Source: Pseudomonadota bacterium (GTDB lineage: Bacteria; Pseudomonadota; Gammaproteobacteria; Burkholderiales; Rhodocyclaceae). From it: a stretch of DNA of 36,193 nucleotides. The position numbers were made by a program, and so were the translations under genes. This document shows positions 27,480-36,193 of this stretch, piece by piece (position 1 is the first letter of the stretch; each line of letters starts with the position of its first letter). The notes beneath the pieces were generated by a model, which was not told where the DNA came from, searched no databases, and saw only the letters and a list, made by a program, of their open reading frames with translations. Where the stretch lies: positions 1 to 36,193 of the forward strand of contig JAJXVG010000010.1 of assembly GCA_021782315.1 (NCBI GenBank), written 5' to 3'.

Positions 27480-28736
27480 GTGAGCGAAAACGCCGCCGAC
27501 CAGTTGTTTCTAGGGCGCCAGCCCATCCTGGATCGCAACCAGCAGCTCTTCGCTTACGAACTGCTTTTCCGCAGCGGCAGCCGCAATTTCGCGGATGTCA
27601 CCGATGGTGTGCAGGCGACGGCCACCGTCATCGCCAACGCCTTCAGCGAACTCGGAATTGCCGCCGCGCTCGGCAGCCATCGCGGCTTCATCAACGTCGA
27701 CGAGGCCTTCCTGTTCAGCGACATGCTGGAGTTGCTGCCGCGCCACGCCGTCGTCCTCGAAATCCTCGAAACCGTTCCGCCGACCGCCGCCGTCCTCGAA
27801 CGCTGCCTGGTGCTGAAAGCGGCGGGTTTCACCCTGGCTCTCGACGACGTCATCCAACTCGAACCGGAATTTGCCGAACTGCTGGCCCTGGTCGAGATCG
27901 TCAAGGTCGATATCCAGCCCTTGTCGCGCGTCGAGTTGATGCAATTGACCATGAAGCTGAAGCCGCTGGGCAAAACCCTGCTGGCCGAGAAAGTCGATTC
28001 GCGCGAGCAGATGGAACAATGCCTGAAGCTCGGCTTCACGCTCTTCCAGGGCTATTATTTCGCCAAACCCACCATCATTTCCGGCAAGAAGCTCGACCAT
28101 TCCCAGCTTTCGCTGATGAAACTGATGGGGCTGGTCCTCAACGACGCGACAACAGCCGAACTCGAAGCGGCGCTCAAGCCCGAACCCGGTCTGACCATCA
28201 ATTTGCTGCGCATGACCAATTCGGTCGGTGCCGGCTGCAGCCAGAAAATCACCTCGCTCGGCCATGCCATCACCGTTCTCGGTCGCCGCCAGTTGCAACG
28301 CTGGCTGCAACTGCTGGTCTTCGCTTCCGGCAAGCAGAACGGCAGCAGCAATCCCCTGCTCCTGCTGGCCGCCACCCGGGGGCGGCTGATGGAATTGCTG
28401 GCCGGCGAATTGAAGGCCGGCGATACCGCCTTTTCGGACCAGGCCTTCATGGTCGGCATCATGTCGCTGATGCCTGTACTGGTCGGCCAGGCGATTACCG
28501 ACATCGTCGCCCCCCTCGGTCTGACACCCGCCGTCCGCGATGCCCTGTGCGCCGGCGGCGGCCCGCTGGGCGCCCTGCTCCGCCTGGCGGAAAGCAGCGA
28601 GAACGGGGACATCCTCCAACTGAGCGCCGCCCTCGTCGAACTCCCCGGATTGGGTCCGAAAACCCTGAACGGGGCCCAGACGCAAGCCCTGCAATGGGCC
28701 AACAGCATCGGACAGGCTCAGCCGGACGCGGCTTAA
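27480..28736 (+). CDS. EAL-like/HDOD signalling protein (YuxH-like)
   Basis: A 418-residue protein of an N-terminal EAL-type domain (about 8-200) and a C-terminal HDOD domain (about 205-400). The EAL signature is altered to ELLFR (Glu27-Leu-Leu-Phe-Arg). Asn in GFINVDEAF, Glu in LEILE, the LDDV pair and the Lys in VKVDI remain, with QGYYFAKP at the end, so some metal ligands are kept. YuxH-type members are often inactive binders of c-di-GMP; activity cannot be judged here. HDOD domains lack enzyme function. The start GTG at 27480 lies 10 bases after the phosphohexomutase stop. The product may act with the HD-GYP protein, which is inference. Confidence 0.9.
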   Translation: MSENAADQLFLGRQPILDRNQQLFAYELLFRSGSRNFADVTDGVQATATVIANAFSELGIAAALGSHRGFINVDEAFLFSDMLELLPRHAVVLEILETVPPTAAVLERCLVLKAAGFTLALDDVIQLEPEFAELLALVEIVKVDIQPLSRVELMQLTMKLKPLGKTLLAEKVDSREQMEQCLKLGFTLFQGYYFAKPTIISGKKLDHSQLSLMKLMGLVLNDATTAELEAALKPEPGLTINLLRMTNSVGAGCSQKITSLGHAITVLGRRQLQRWLQLLVFASGKQNGSSNPLLLLAATRGRLMELLAGELKAGDTAFSDQAFMVGIMSLMPVLVGQAITDIVAPLGLTPAVRDALCAGGGPLGALLRLAESSENGDILQLSAALVELPGLGPKTLNGAQTQALQWANSIGQAQPDAA

Positions 28737-28825
28737 CCCATCGTTACAAAAAGCCGACAGCACCCGTACAAAAGAAGAGCGGCAGTCGTCTAAAATCGAT
28801 TCGTTTTCATCGACGCGAGACAATC

Positions 28826-29140
28826 ATGACCGGCGCCCGGTACAAGACTCAATTTCGACAAGGACCCGAGGCCGGGCCGTTGGCCAGGCTGGCCGCCTTT
28901 GTCCTGAGCGTCGCCTTCCTGGTACTGGCCTTCATGTTCTCGCTGGTCGCCCTGGCCGTGCTGGCCGTCGGTGGCCTGGCGCTCGGCGGCTGGCTGTGGT
29001 GGAAGACCCGCAGGCTGCGCAAGCAGATGGAAGAGATGCGTCAGGCAGGAGCGATGCCCGAGGATCAACCGGCGCGCGACATCCAGGTGATCGAGGGCGA
29101 ATTCATCCGCGAAGGCGAGACTGAGCGGCGCGGCCTGTAG
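28826..29140 (+). CDS. Small membrane protein, function unknown
   Basis: A 104-residue protein. The ATG at 28826 gives MTGARYKTQFRQGPEAGP, then a long hydrophobic region of two likely helices (about 20-58, AAFVLSVAFLVLAFMFSLVALAVLAVGGLALGGWLWW in part), a basic KTRRLRKQMEEMRQ segment (possible short coiled coil) and an acidic tail ending GEFIREGETERRGL. It has the look of a small inner-membrane protein with a cytoplasmic tail. I do not recognise a family. TAAAAT about 35 bases upstream could be its -10. It converges on alaS. Confidence 0.75.
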   Translation: MTGARYKTQFRQGPEAGPLARLAAFVLSVAFLVLAFMFSLVALAVLAVGGLALGGWLWWKTRRLRKQMEEMRQAGAMPEDQPARDIQVIEGEFIREGETERRGL

Positions 29141-29196
29141 TCCACGCCGCCGAACCGCTCATCCTTGTCGCCAGGCGACCACCTCCGGCCGACTTC

Positions 29197-31812
29197 TTAC
29201 AACCTGCCTTCGGCCCAGGCGGCAACCGAAGCCAGCGCCGCCGGCAGGTTTGCCGGCTGGGTGCCGCCGGCCTGCGCCATGTCGGGACGACCGCCGCCCT
29301 TGCCGCCGACCTGCTGGGCGACCATGTTGACCAGCTCGCCGGCCTTGATTCGGCCGGTCAGGTCGGCCGTGACGCCGGCGATCAGCGTCACCTTGCCGTC
29401 GCTTACCGAGGCCAGCACGATGGCCGCCGATTTCAGCTTGTCGCGCAGTTTGTCCATGGTGTCGCGCAGGGCATTGAGGTCGGCGCCCTCCAGGGTCGCC
29501 GCCAAAATCCTGGCCCCCTTGATCTCAATCGCCCGGGCGAGCAGGTCGTCGCCCTGGGCCGAAGCCAGCCTGCCTTTGAGGGCGGCCAGTTCGCGCTCGA
29601 GCTTCTTGACCTGATCGAGCACCGTCAGCACGCGACCGTGCACATCCCGGGGCAGGACCTTGAGCGTGCCGGCCACGCCGCCGAGCACCGTTTCCATATC
29701 CTGCATGTAGCGCAGGGCGTTATCGCCGGTGACCGCCTCGACGCGACGGACGCCGGCCGCCACCCCGCCTTCGGCGGTAATGCTGAACAGGCCGATGTCG
29801 CCGCTGCGGGTGACGTGGGTGCCGCCGCACAGTTCGCGCGACGAGCCGATATCGAGCACCCGCACGTCGTCGCCGTACTTTTCGCCGAAAAGCATCATGG
29901 CACCCAGTTTCTGGGCTTCGGCAATGGGCAGGACGCGGGTTTCGCTGGCGACGTTGGCCAGAATCTCCGCATTGACGATATTCTCGACCTTGCGGATTTC
30001 CTCGTCGGTCATCGGCTGGTTATGCACGAAGTCAAAACGCGTCTTCTCAGGGTCGACCTGCGAGCCCTTCTGCTGGACGTGGTCGCCGAGCACTTCGCGC
30101 AGCGCCTTGTGCAGCAGGTGGGTGGCCGAATGATTGCGCGCCGTGCGCTGGCGCGCCAGGACGTCGACCTTGGCGGCGACCCCGTCGCCGACCGTGATGG
30201 CGCCGGTCCTGACCACGCCGTGGTGGCCGAAGACGGTGGCCTGAATCTTCTGGGTGTCTTCGACCGCAAAAATGCCGTGCACGCTCTGCAGCAAGCCCCG
30301 GTCGCCGACCTGACCGCCCGATTCGGCATAAAAGGGCGTGTCGTCGAGGACGACGACGCCGATTTCGCCTTCGTTGAGCTGCTTGACCGCGGCGCCATCC
30401 TTGTACAGGGCCAGGACCTTGGCCTTGCATTCCAGGGTGTCGTAGCCGTGAAAGGTGGTGGCCGGCCCGTCGTATTCGAGGTTGGCGGCCATCCTGAACT
30501 TGCCGGCGGCGCGCGCCTGCTCCTTCTGGCGGGCCATGGCGGCATCGAAGGCGGCGGCGTCGACGGTGATCCGATGCTCGCGGCAGATGTCCTGGGTCAG
30601 GTCGAGCGGGAAACCATAGGTATCGTGCAGCTTGAACGCGGTCTCGCCGTTGAAAACACCACCTTCGCCCAGGGCCTTGAGTTCGCCATCGAGAATGGCC
30701 ATGCCGTGCTCTATGGTTTCGAAGAAGCGGTCCTCCTCCTGCTTCAGCGTGGCGCTAATCCTGGCCTGGTTCTGACCAAGTTCCGGATAGGCCATGCCCA
30801 TTTCGGCGACGAGGTCGGGCACCATCCTGTGGAAGAAGGCGGCGCGGGCGCCCAGCTTGTAACCATGGCGGATGGCGCGGCGAATGATGCGACGCAGGAC
30901 GTAGCCCCGACCTTCGTTGCCGGGTATGACACCGTCGGCGATCAGGAAGGAGCAGGCGCGAATGTGGTCGGCCAGCACCTTGAGCGACGGGGAATCCATG
31001 TCCGCGGCGCTGGTTTCGCGGGCGGCGGCCTTGAGCAATGCCTGGAAAAGATCGATTTCATAATTGGCGTGGACGCCCTGCAGCACGGCGGCAACCCGTT
31101 CCAGACCCATGCCGGTGTCGACCGAAGGCTTGGGCAAGGGATGCATGACGCCCTGTTCGTCCCGGTTGAACTGCATGAAAACGTTGTTCCAGATTTCGAT
31201 GAAGCGGTCGCCGTCTTCCTCGGGCGATCCGGGCGGGCCGCCCCAGTATTTTTCGCCGTGATCATAAAATATCTCGGTGCACGGGCCGCAGGGGCCGGTA
31301 TCGCCCATCATCCAGAAATTGTCGGAGGCATAGCGGGCGCCCTTGTTGTCGCCGATGCGTATGACGCGCTCGACCGGCACGCCGATTTCCCGGGTCCAGA
31401 TATCGTAGGCCTCGTCGTCTTCGGCATAGACGGTGACGGTCAGCCTGTCCTTGGGCAGTTTGTAGACCTCGGTCAGCAGTTCCCAGGCGTACTTGATGGC
31501 ATCGCGCTTGAAATAGTCGCCGAAACTGAAATTGCCGAGCATCTCGAAAAAGGTGTGGTGGCGCGCGGTGTAGCCGACATTTTCGAGGTCGTTGTGCTTG
31601 CCGCCGGCCCGCACGCACTTTTGCGAGGTGGTGGCTCGGCTATAGGGGCGCTTGTCGAAGCCGAGGAAAACGTCCTTGAACTGGTTCATGCCGGCATTGG
31701 TGAACAGCAGGGTCGGATCCTCGTGCGGCACCAGCGAACTGGAAGAAACGACCTGGTGCCCCTTGGAAGCGAAGAAGTCGAGAAACTGCTGGCGGATTTC
31801 GGAGCTTTTCAT
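29197..31812 (-). CDS. alaS: Alanyl-tRNA synthetase
   Basis: Charges tRNA-Ala. It has 871 residues, the full family length. N-terminal catalytic domain: [40 protein letters not shown] and the motif-3-type region [13 protein letters not shown]. The editing domain has [16 protein letters not shown] and the zinc-binding CGGTHV. The C-terminal C-Ala region ends [16 protein letters not shown], the usual Gly-rich tail. On the minus strand, TTTAAAAT about 40 bases before the start is a possible -10. No anomalies. Confidence 0.99.
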   Translation of the reverse strand: MKSSEIRQQFLDFFASKGHQVVSSSSLVPHEDPTLLFTNAGMNQFKDVFLGFDKRPYSRATTSQKCVRAGGKHNDLENVGYTARHHTFFEMLGNFSFGDYFKRDAIKYAWELLTEVYKLPKDRLTVTVYAEDDEAYDIWTREIGVPVERVIRIGDNKGARYASDNFWMMGDTGPCGPCTEIFYDHGEKYWGGPPGSPEEDGDRFIEIWNNVFMQFNRDEQGVMHPLPKPSVDTGMGLERVAAVLQGVHANYEIDLFQALLKAAARETSAADMDSPSLKVLADHIRACSFLIADGVIPGNEGRGYVLRRIIRRAIRHGYKLGARAAFFHRMVPDLVAEMGMAYPELGQNQARISATLKQEEDRFFETIEHGMAILDGELKALGEGGVFNGETAFKLHDTYGFPLDLTQDICREHRITVDAAAFDAAMARQKEQARAAGKFRMAANLEYDGPATTFHGYDTLECKAKVLALYKDGAAVKQLNEGEIGVVVLDDTPFYAESGGQVGDRGLLQSVHGIFAVEDTQKIQATVFGHHGVVRTGAITVGDGVAAKVDVLARQRTARNHSATHLLHKALREVLGDHVQQKGSQVDPEKTRFDFVHNQPMTDEEIRKVENIVNAEILANVASETRVLPIAEAQKLGAMMLFGEKYGDDVRVLDIGSSRELCGGTHVTRSGDIGLFSITAEGGVAAGVRRVEAVTGDNALRYMQDMETVLGGVAGTLKVLPRDVHGRVLTVLDQVKKLERELAALKGRLASAQGDDLLARAIEIKGARILAATLEGADLNALRDTMDKLRDKLKSAAIVLASVSDGKVTLIAGVTADLTGRIKAGELVNMVAQQVGGKGGGRPDMAQAGGTQPANLPAALASVAAWAEGRL

Positions 31813-31944
31813 AAGCTGGCGGCCTTCGAGGCGTTAAATTCGGAACTCGTGATTTTAAATGAAAGAACGGGGCTTCGGCGCAGCCGGGAAGCAAAAGGAA
31901 ACGCCGTCCGGCGGGGCTCAAGCCGGGAAAATATTGCTCAAAAA

Positions 31945-32685
31945 TCAGCCGGGCGGCGAACTGGCCGCCTGCGCACCGGCCTCGCCGGCAAAAAGATCGA
32001 GACGATCGGTAAATGCGGCGCTGACGCCGCGCGCGAAAATCGATTCCGCCGTTTCTGCCGCATTGACCGTGTAGCACAGCACCGGCATTCCCTGCGCCCC
32101 GGCCTCGGCCAGGACATCGTCGCGCAAATGCCGGGCGGCGCAGTGCAGGGTCTGCGCCCGAAAACGCCGCGCCACGTCCGGCCAGTCGGTCGGCACCTGC
32201 TCGAAGAGGAGGCCCCGAGGAATCAGGGGGGCGAGGTCGCGCGCGATTTCCAGAGCCTCCGGAGAAAAAGAGGAAATCAGTACCTGATTTTCCGCCCCCA
32301 GCCACAGCTCGGCAGCGAGCCTGCTCACGGCTTCCGCCGTCTGCCGTTCATGGCCGCCGGCCGGTTTGATTTCGACATTGGCCAGCAGCCGGTATTGCCG
32401 ACAGAGCGCCGCCGCCTCGGAAAAACGGGGGATCCGCTGTCCCTTTCCTGCATTCAGCGCGAAGAGCGAGGCATCCGGCGTGTCGCAGACAAGCCCCGAA
32501 CCGTTGGTCGTCCGTTCCAGCGTCTCGTCGTGGATGAGAACCGGCGTTCCACTGGCCGACAGCATGACGTCGAACTCGACCGCAGTGAAGCCGAAGAGTG
32601 CGGCGAGCCGAATGCCGGCCAGGGTATTTTCCGGAGCCAACGCCCCGCCACCGCGATGAGCGAACCAGCGCGGCAGCGGGGGCAT
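31945..32685 (-). CDS. ugpQ: Glycerophosphodiester phosphodiesterase
   Basis: Splits glycerophosphodiesters to glycerol-3-phosphate and an alcohol. It has 246 residues with no signal peptide, so it is the cytoplasmic UgpQ type. Catalytic residues seen: His10 and Arg11 in WFAHRGGGALAPENT, Glu37 and Asp39 in VEFDVMLSASGTPVLIHDE, with His52. NVEIKPAGG holds a further metal Glu and Lys. Its start codon lies 2 bases after the UgpB-like gene's stop, so the two are cotranscribed and probably act on the same imported compounds. Confidence 0.93.
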   Translation of the reverse strand: MPPLPRWFAHRGGGALAPENTLAGIRLAALFGFTAVEFDVMLSASGTPVLIHDETLERTTNGSGLVCDTPDASLFALNAGKGQRIPRFSEAAALCRQYRLLANVEIKPAGGHERQTAEAVSRLAAELWLGAENQVLISSFSPEALEIARDLAPLIPRGLLFEQVPTDWPDVARRFRAQTLHCAARHLRDDVLAEAGAQGMPVLCYTVNAAETAESIFARGVSAAFTDRLDLFAGEAGAQAASSPPG

Positions 32686-32687
32686 GA

Positions 32688-33995
32688 TCAGAAAGGCTGT
32701 GCCTTCTTCAGGCCTGGTTTGGCACCGAGCAGGGCATTGCCGCGACTGACCGAAGCGTCGAGCGCAGCCTTGGCCGGAATCTTGTCGGCCCAGACTGCTT
32801 CCAGCTCGTCATCGGCGATGATGCGCACCGGATCGATATTGGCGACGCGCACGGCCGGCTTGTTGCCGTTGCCGTTGAGCGATGCATAGGCAATCTCGAG
32901 GGTCTTGTCCTCATCCTGCAACAACTTGCTGCGCGCAGCGGCGCGTGCGGCGGCAGTCAGCGGCAGGCCACCGTATACGCGGGTCATTTCGACCTGCATG
33001 ACAGGCGATGCCATGAAAGTGACGAATTTCGCCGCCTGCTTGTATTCCGCCGAGGAATGGCCGGCGCCGAACCACAGCGAGGCACCGCCGGCCAGCGACG
33101 ACTGGCGACCGCCATAGACATCGTCGTGATAGGGCAGCGGAGCGACGCCCAGTTCGACCCCCTTGGCGTCGCGGAAATCGGTAAACTCCCGGGAGTCGGT
33201 GGTGATCATCGCGCATTCGCCGTCGCGGAACTTGGCGCTCGCCTCGTCACGACGGCCGAACATCTTGAAATAACTGGCCTTGGTCCACGTCGCCATCATG
33301 GCGATGTGCTTGACCTGCGGCAGCCCGTTGAAGGTCATCAGCCCCTTGTCGTTGACAGCCGGGGCGCCGGAAATGGCGCTGACATTGTCGATGTGTACCC
33401 AAATCGGCCACGAGGAGGTGTAGGGGCAGGCATAGCCGGCATCCTGCAACTTGTCGAGCATGGCTTGCATTTCAAACCAGGTTTTCGGCGGCTGTTCGGG
33501 GTCCAGTTTGGCCTTGCGGAAAGCATTCTTGTTGTAGAACAGGACAGGGGTCGAGTAAATCACAGGCAAAGCGACCAGGCGTCCCTTGGCATCGACGACG
33601 CCGGCCTTCAGATCGGCGGAAAGATCGCCCATTTTCAGCGGTTGACCGGCCTTGGCCATCACTTCGTAAAGCGGCGCGAATTGCTTGGGCTGAGTCATGA
33701 CATCGCTCATGTCGTCACGGAGCAAGAGGTTGAGAATGGCCGGCTTGTCGCCTTTTTCCTGGTGAACCAATTTGAGCTTGCTACCGGACTCCCGGTTGAA
33801 ACGATCGACGATCGCCTGCAGCCTGTCCTCGCCGACCGGTCCCAGATTGTGGACCAACTGGAATTCGGCGGCCACCACGGGGGCGGCAGCCGGTTTGGCG
33901 GCGCGCTTGGCCGCTTTGCTCGGCTTCGCTTGCACAGCGGAAAAAGCCAGCGCCAGGGCAAGGCCAAGGGCCAGGGGGCGAATAAAATACGACAT
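32688..33995 (-). CDS. UgpB-like ABC transporter sugar/glycerol-phosphate binding protein
   Basis: A 435-residue periplasmic binding protein. The signal peptide is about residues 1-23 (MSYFIRPLALGLALALAFSAVQA), followed by a Lys/Ala/Pro spacer. The mature part has the extracellular solute-binding family 1 fold: FNRESGSKLKLVHQEKGDKPAILN, PVIYSTPVLFYNKNAFRKA, PPKTWFEMQAMLDKL and CAMITTDSRE. The link to ugpQ suggests glycerol-3-phosphate or glycerophosphodiesters as ligand, as in UgpB. Permease and ATPase genes (ugpA, ugpE, ugpC) are not next to it in this window, which is unusual for the system. TATAAT on the minus strand is upstream. Confidence 0.9.
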   Translation of the reverse strand: MSYFIRPLALGLALALAFSAVQAKPSKAAKRAAKPAAAPVVAAEFQLVHNLGPVGEDRLQAIVDRFNRESGSKLKLVHQEKGDKPAILNLLLRDDMSDVMTQPKQFAPLYEVMAKAGQPLKMGDLSADLKAGVVDAKGRLVALPVIYSTPVLFYNKNAFRKAKLDPEQPPKTWFEMQAMLDKLQDAGYACPYTSSWPIWVHIDNVSAISGAPAVNDKGLMTFNGLPQVKHIAMMATWTKASYFKMFGRRDEASAKFRDGECAMITTDSREFTDFRDAKGVELGVAPLPYHDDVYGGRQSSLAGGASLWFGAGHSSAEYKQAAKFVTFMASPVMQVEMTRVYGGLPLTAAARAAARSKLLQDEDKTLEIAYASLNGNGNKPAVRVANIDPVRIIADDELEAVWADKIPAKAALDASVSRGNALLGAKPGLKKAQPF

Positions 33996-34024
33996 GAATG
34001 CTCCGACTGTTCTTGAAGGCCTAA

Positions 34025-34030
34025 ATTATA
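34025..34030 (-). promoter_or_regulatory. -10 element of the ugpB-ugpQ operon (TATAAT)
   Basis: A perfect TATAAT on the minus strand lies 30 bases before the UgpB-like start codon. No consensus -35 is seen; the palindrome at 34063-34078 lies just upstream. Confidence 0.5.
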
Positions 34031-34062
34031 GCCGTCCACCGAGTCGACGTAGCGCACACATC

Positions 34063-34078
34063 TCGCACAGTTGTGCGA
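34063..34078. promoter_or_regulatory. Perfect palindrome between ugpB and the lipoprotein gene
   Basis: TCGCACA (34063-34069), GT, TGTGCGA (34072-34078): exact 7-bp arms with a 2-base centre. It is in the 94-base divergent gap, 12 bases before the lipoprotein ATG and about 33 bases upstream of the minus-strand -10. This suits a dimeric repressor or activator serving both genes. No known regulator motif fits. Confidence 0.55.
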
Positions 34079-34089
34079 AAATCCCGGCC

Positions 34090-34491
34090 ATGATCAAGCG
34101 CCTTCTTCTTCTGATTGCCATGTTCAGCCTGCTAGGCTGCGATCAGGTCGCCCAAAAGCTTGGCGTTGAAGACCCGGCAAAAAAAGAGGCTCGCACGGAA
34201 GCCGAGGCCAAGGCCGTCGGTAGCGCCTGTCGCCAATCCGGTCGTGCCATCGAAGACTGTTATTCGATCTACGGCTGGCTGCCCAAAGCCGGCATTTATG
34301 CCGGCTGGCGCGACATGGACGAGTACATGCGCGAAAACAAGCTCGAGACGGTCGTACCGCAGTTGCCTCCGGCCGAAGGTCCTGGTGCCAAGAGAAAAAA
34401 GGCGGCGGCCGAGGCGAACGGCGGCGAAGGCGAAAAGAAGACAGAAAGCAGCAGCAAGACTGAAAGCGAAAAAAAAGCCGGCACGCACTGA
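34090..34491 (+). CDS. Lipoprotein with a charged C-terminal tail
   Basis: A 133-residue protein with an N-terminal signal MIKRLLLLIAMFSLLGC; the lipobox is LLGC, with Cys17 lipidated. The mature part has a helical, charged N-terminus (AQKLGVEDPAKKEARTEAEAK), a central conserved-looking section with Cys residues (VGSACRQSGRAIEDCYSIYGWLPKAGIYAGWRDMDEYMREN) and a low-complexity tail of Lys, Glu, Ser and Thr. The two mature Cys could form a disulfide. I do not recognise the family. Its ATG lies 12 bases after the palindrome. The sensor gene follows 48 bases later and may be in the same transcript. Confidence 0.82.
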   Translation: MIKRLLLLIAMFSLLGCDQVAQKLGVEDPAKKEARTEAEAKAVGSACRQSGRAIEDCYSIYGWLPKAGIYAGWRDMDEYMRENKLETVVPQLPPAEGPGAKRKKAAAEANGGEGEKKTESSSKTESEKKAGTH

Positions 34492-34539
34492 AGCGTCGGA
34501 ATAACATAGGCCCGACCACGGGCAGGGGACAAAGGCGAA

Positions 34540-36193
34540 ATGAAACTTCCGGCATTTCTGGGTGGAATTCGCGGCAAGCTGATCGCCATTTTTGTGCTGA
34601 TCAAGGTCGTGCCGCTGGTCCTGCTCGCCTGGTTTGCCTGGTTTGCAACCAGCCAACTCGGCCAGGACGTCTCCGACAAGGCGGCCAGCATGGCCGACGC
34701 CATGCTGTCCACTATCAAATCGGTCGGCAAGACGGTCACTGACGATTCCATCCGCGCCCTCGACCTGCGCTCGCGCGAGGCCATCGAATCCCTGACCACC
34801 GATGCCGCCAAGGAAATTGCCGGCTTCCTGTACGACCGCGACGCCGACATCCGGCAAGCCGCCAACCTGGAGCCGTCCGAAGCCGCCTTCCGCCGTTTCC
34901 TGAATGAACGCAGCCGGACCATTTATCAGCACGGCCCCTGGAAACTGGCCGAGGACGGCAAGTCCTGGGTGGCGGAAAAACCGGTGGTTCGCAAAGCCGA
35001 GGTTTCCCGCCCCGTGCTGCCGGACAATGCCAAGGACTTCCACGCCAGGCCGCCGGAGTACATGGGCGAGAGGGAACAACGCCCCCTGTTTGTCGAAATG
35101 ACCTATATCGACCTCGACGGCAACGAAAAGATCAAGGTGACGACGGGCAATCTCACCGAAAAGACCCTGAAAAACGTGGCCGACCGCCACAACACCTTCA
35201 TCAAGGCGGAAACCTACTTCGCCGAACTGAAAAAACTCAAGCCGGGCGAGATTTATGTTTCCGACGTCATCGGCGCCTATGTCCCGACCCAGATTATCGG
35301 CCCCTACCTGCCCGCCGCCCTTCAAAAAGCCGGCAAGCCCTTCACGCCTGAAGAGTCGGCCTATGCCGGTACCGAAAACCCCGTCGGCAAACGCTTTCGC
35401 GGCATCGTTCGCTGGGCCATGCCGGTGCTCAGGAACGGTCGGATCAACGGCTACGTCACCCTGGCTCTCGACCACGACCACATCCGCCAGTATTCCGACC
35501 GCCTGATGCCGACAGAAGAGCGCTATACGCCGATCGCCGACGCCAACAAGGGCAATTACGCCTTCCTCTGGGATTACAAGAGCCGCTCGATTTCCCATCC
35601 GCGCGATTACTTCATCACCGGCTACGACCCGAAGACCGGCCTGCCGGCGACGCCCTGGCTGGACGAGGAACTGTACGGCGAGTGGCAGAAGAGCGGCAAG
35701 CCGTCCCATGAATTCCTGGCCGGCGTTCCGGAATTCCACGACCAGAGCCTCAAGCGCAAGCCGGCCAAGGAACTGGTCAAGGCCGGCCTGGTCGGACTCG
35801 ATTGCCGCTACCTCAATTTTTCGCCGCAGTGCGATGGCTGGAAGGCCGTTACCGAACATGGCGGCTCCGGCTCCTTCGTGATCTTTTTCTCCGGCCTCTG
35901 GAAGCTGACCACGGCCGCCGCCATTCCTTATTACACTGGCCAGTACGGCAAGTCACAGCAGGGTTTCGGCTTTGTCACCATCGGCGCCAACGTCGACGAA
36001 TTCCACAAGGCGGCCAGCGAGACCGCCGGCCAGATCAAAACCCTGCTCGAAGTCAAGGATGCCAGCTTCAAGGCCCAGCGCGCCGAATTGCTCGCTCAAA
36101 TTCAGCAGAGCCTGACGTCGACCGCCGTCGGCCTGTGGGGGTCGACCCAGCTCATGGTCGCCATCGTCATCGGCATCGCGGTCTGGATCGCCG
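34540..36193 (+). CDS. Large membrane sensor with periplasmic Cache-like domain (cut by window edge)
   Basis: ATG at 34540 opens a frame of 551 codons that runs off the right edge with no stop. The first helix is about residues 15-36 (LIAIFVLIKVVPLVLLAWFAWF). A large periplasmic region of about 490 residues follows with PAS/Cache-type features: PLFVEMTYIDLDGNEKIKVTTG, GKRFRGIVRWAMPVLRNGRINGYVTLALD and NKGNYAFLWDYKSRSISHPRD. The second helix starts near residue 535 (LMVAIVIGIAVWIA). Output domain unknown: HAMP with a histidine kinase, GGDEF, methyl-accepting or phosphatase domain are all possible. The ligand cannot be inferred. AAAGGCGAA lies before the start. Confidence 0.88.
   Translation, partial: MKLPAFLGGIRGKLIAIFVLIKVVPLVLLAWFAWFATSQLGQDVSDKAASMADAMLSTIKSVGKTVTDDSIRALDLRSREAIESLTTDAAKEIAGFLYDRDADIRQAANLEPSEAAFRRFLNERSRTIYQHGPWKLAEDGKSWVAEKPVVRKAEVSRPVLPDNAKDFHARPPEYMGEREQRPLFVEMTYIDLDGNEKIKVTTGNLTEKTLKNVADRHNTFIKAETYFAELKKLKPGEIYVSDVIGAYVPTQIIGPYLPAALQKAGKPFTPEESAYAGTENPVGKRFRGIVRWAMPVLRNGRINGYVTLALDHDHIRQYSDRLMPTEERYTPIADANKGNYAFLWDYKSRSISHPRDYFITGYDPKTGLPATPWLDEELYGEWQKSGKPSHEFLAGVPEFHDQSLKRKPAKELVKAGLVGLDCRYLNFSPQCDGWKAVTEHGGSGSFVIFFSGLWKLTTAAAIPYYTGQYGKSQQGFGFVTIGANVDEFHKAASETAGQIKTLLEVKDASFKAQRAELLAQIQQSLTSTAVGLWGSTQLMVAIVIGIAVWIA

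Noticed and set aside
26933-29140. A long plus-strand frame (735 codons) through the phosphohexomutase and EAL/HDOD genes
   Set aside because: Only the last 104 codons, from the ATG at 28826, look like a real protein. The rest is an out-of-frame shadow.
29638-32889. A very long plus-strand open frame (about 1083 codons)
   Set aside because: It lies opposite alaS, ugpQ and part of the UgpB-like gene, all with clear family motifs. Its peptide is shadow-like, rich in Arg, Gly and His. GC-rich codon use leaves stop-free antisense frames.

Overview
The window is chromosomal DNA from a high-GC Betaproteobacterium, most likely of the order Rhodocyclales. This is inferred from gene order (leuC, a small lipoprotein, leuD, leuB; queA-tgt-yajC-secD-secF; nudJ next to mnmA; stand-alone c-di-GMP-type proteins) and GC-rich codon use. 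The species cannot be named from the sequence alone. Nearly all of it is ordinary core-genome content, densely packed on both strands. There is no rRNA, tRNA, CRISPR array, prophage or transposase gene that I can support. No gene-free stretch exceeds 300 bases.

Layout. 1-4417 (minus): a YdcH-like DUF465 protein, an MFS transporter, leuC, an entericidin-like lipoprotein, leuD and leuB (cut by the left edge). 4470-6217: aroC (minus), an unlisted 51-residue basic protein (plus) and a two-CBS-domain protein (minus). 6218-6792: an AT-rich control region with two inverted repeats in front of an XRE-type regulator. 6831-8152: a radical SAM protein divergent from queD. 8150-8308: a 159-bp inverted-repeat element whose edge supplies the queD stop codon. 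8379-10093: a patatin-like lipase, possibly coupled to a 19-codon leader ORF, and a secreted Ala/Pro-rich protein. 10369-16455: queA, tgt, yajC, secD, secF and a cytochrome b, all plus strand. 16515-18647 (minus): purB, a zinc-ribbon membrane protein, a DUF2322-like protein and a possible 48-residue protein. 18742-20085: a GST and a stand-alone HD-GYP protein. 20090-22189 (minus): overlapping nudJ, a secreted transglutaminase-like protein and mnmA. 22273-23393: ilvE and a CHCC zinc-finger protein. 23398-23561: a second, inverted copy of the repeat. 23614-29140 (plus): waaF, a SnoaL-like protein, a YheT-like hydrolase, a phosphohexomutase, an EAL-like/HDOD protein and a small membrane protein. 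29197-33995 (minus): alaS, a glycerophosphodiester phosphodiesterase and a UgpB-like binding protein. 34090-36193 (plus): a lipoprotein and a large membrane sensor cut by the right edge.

Themes. Leucine and aromatic amino acid synthesis (leuBCD, ilvE, aroC); tRNA modification (queD, queA, tgt, mnmA); protein export (yajC, secD, secF); envelope building (waaF, phosphohexomutase); and signalling (HD-GYP, EAL-like/HDOD, sensor).

I found no clear new multi-gene system. The least explained items are the two-copy MITE-like element, the transglutaminase-like protein locked between nudJ and mnmA, the perfect hairpin over the MFS start codon, the palindromes at the XRE gene and between ugpB and the lipoprotein, and several small ORFs.
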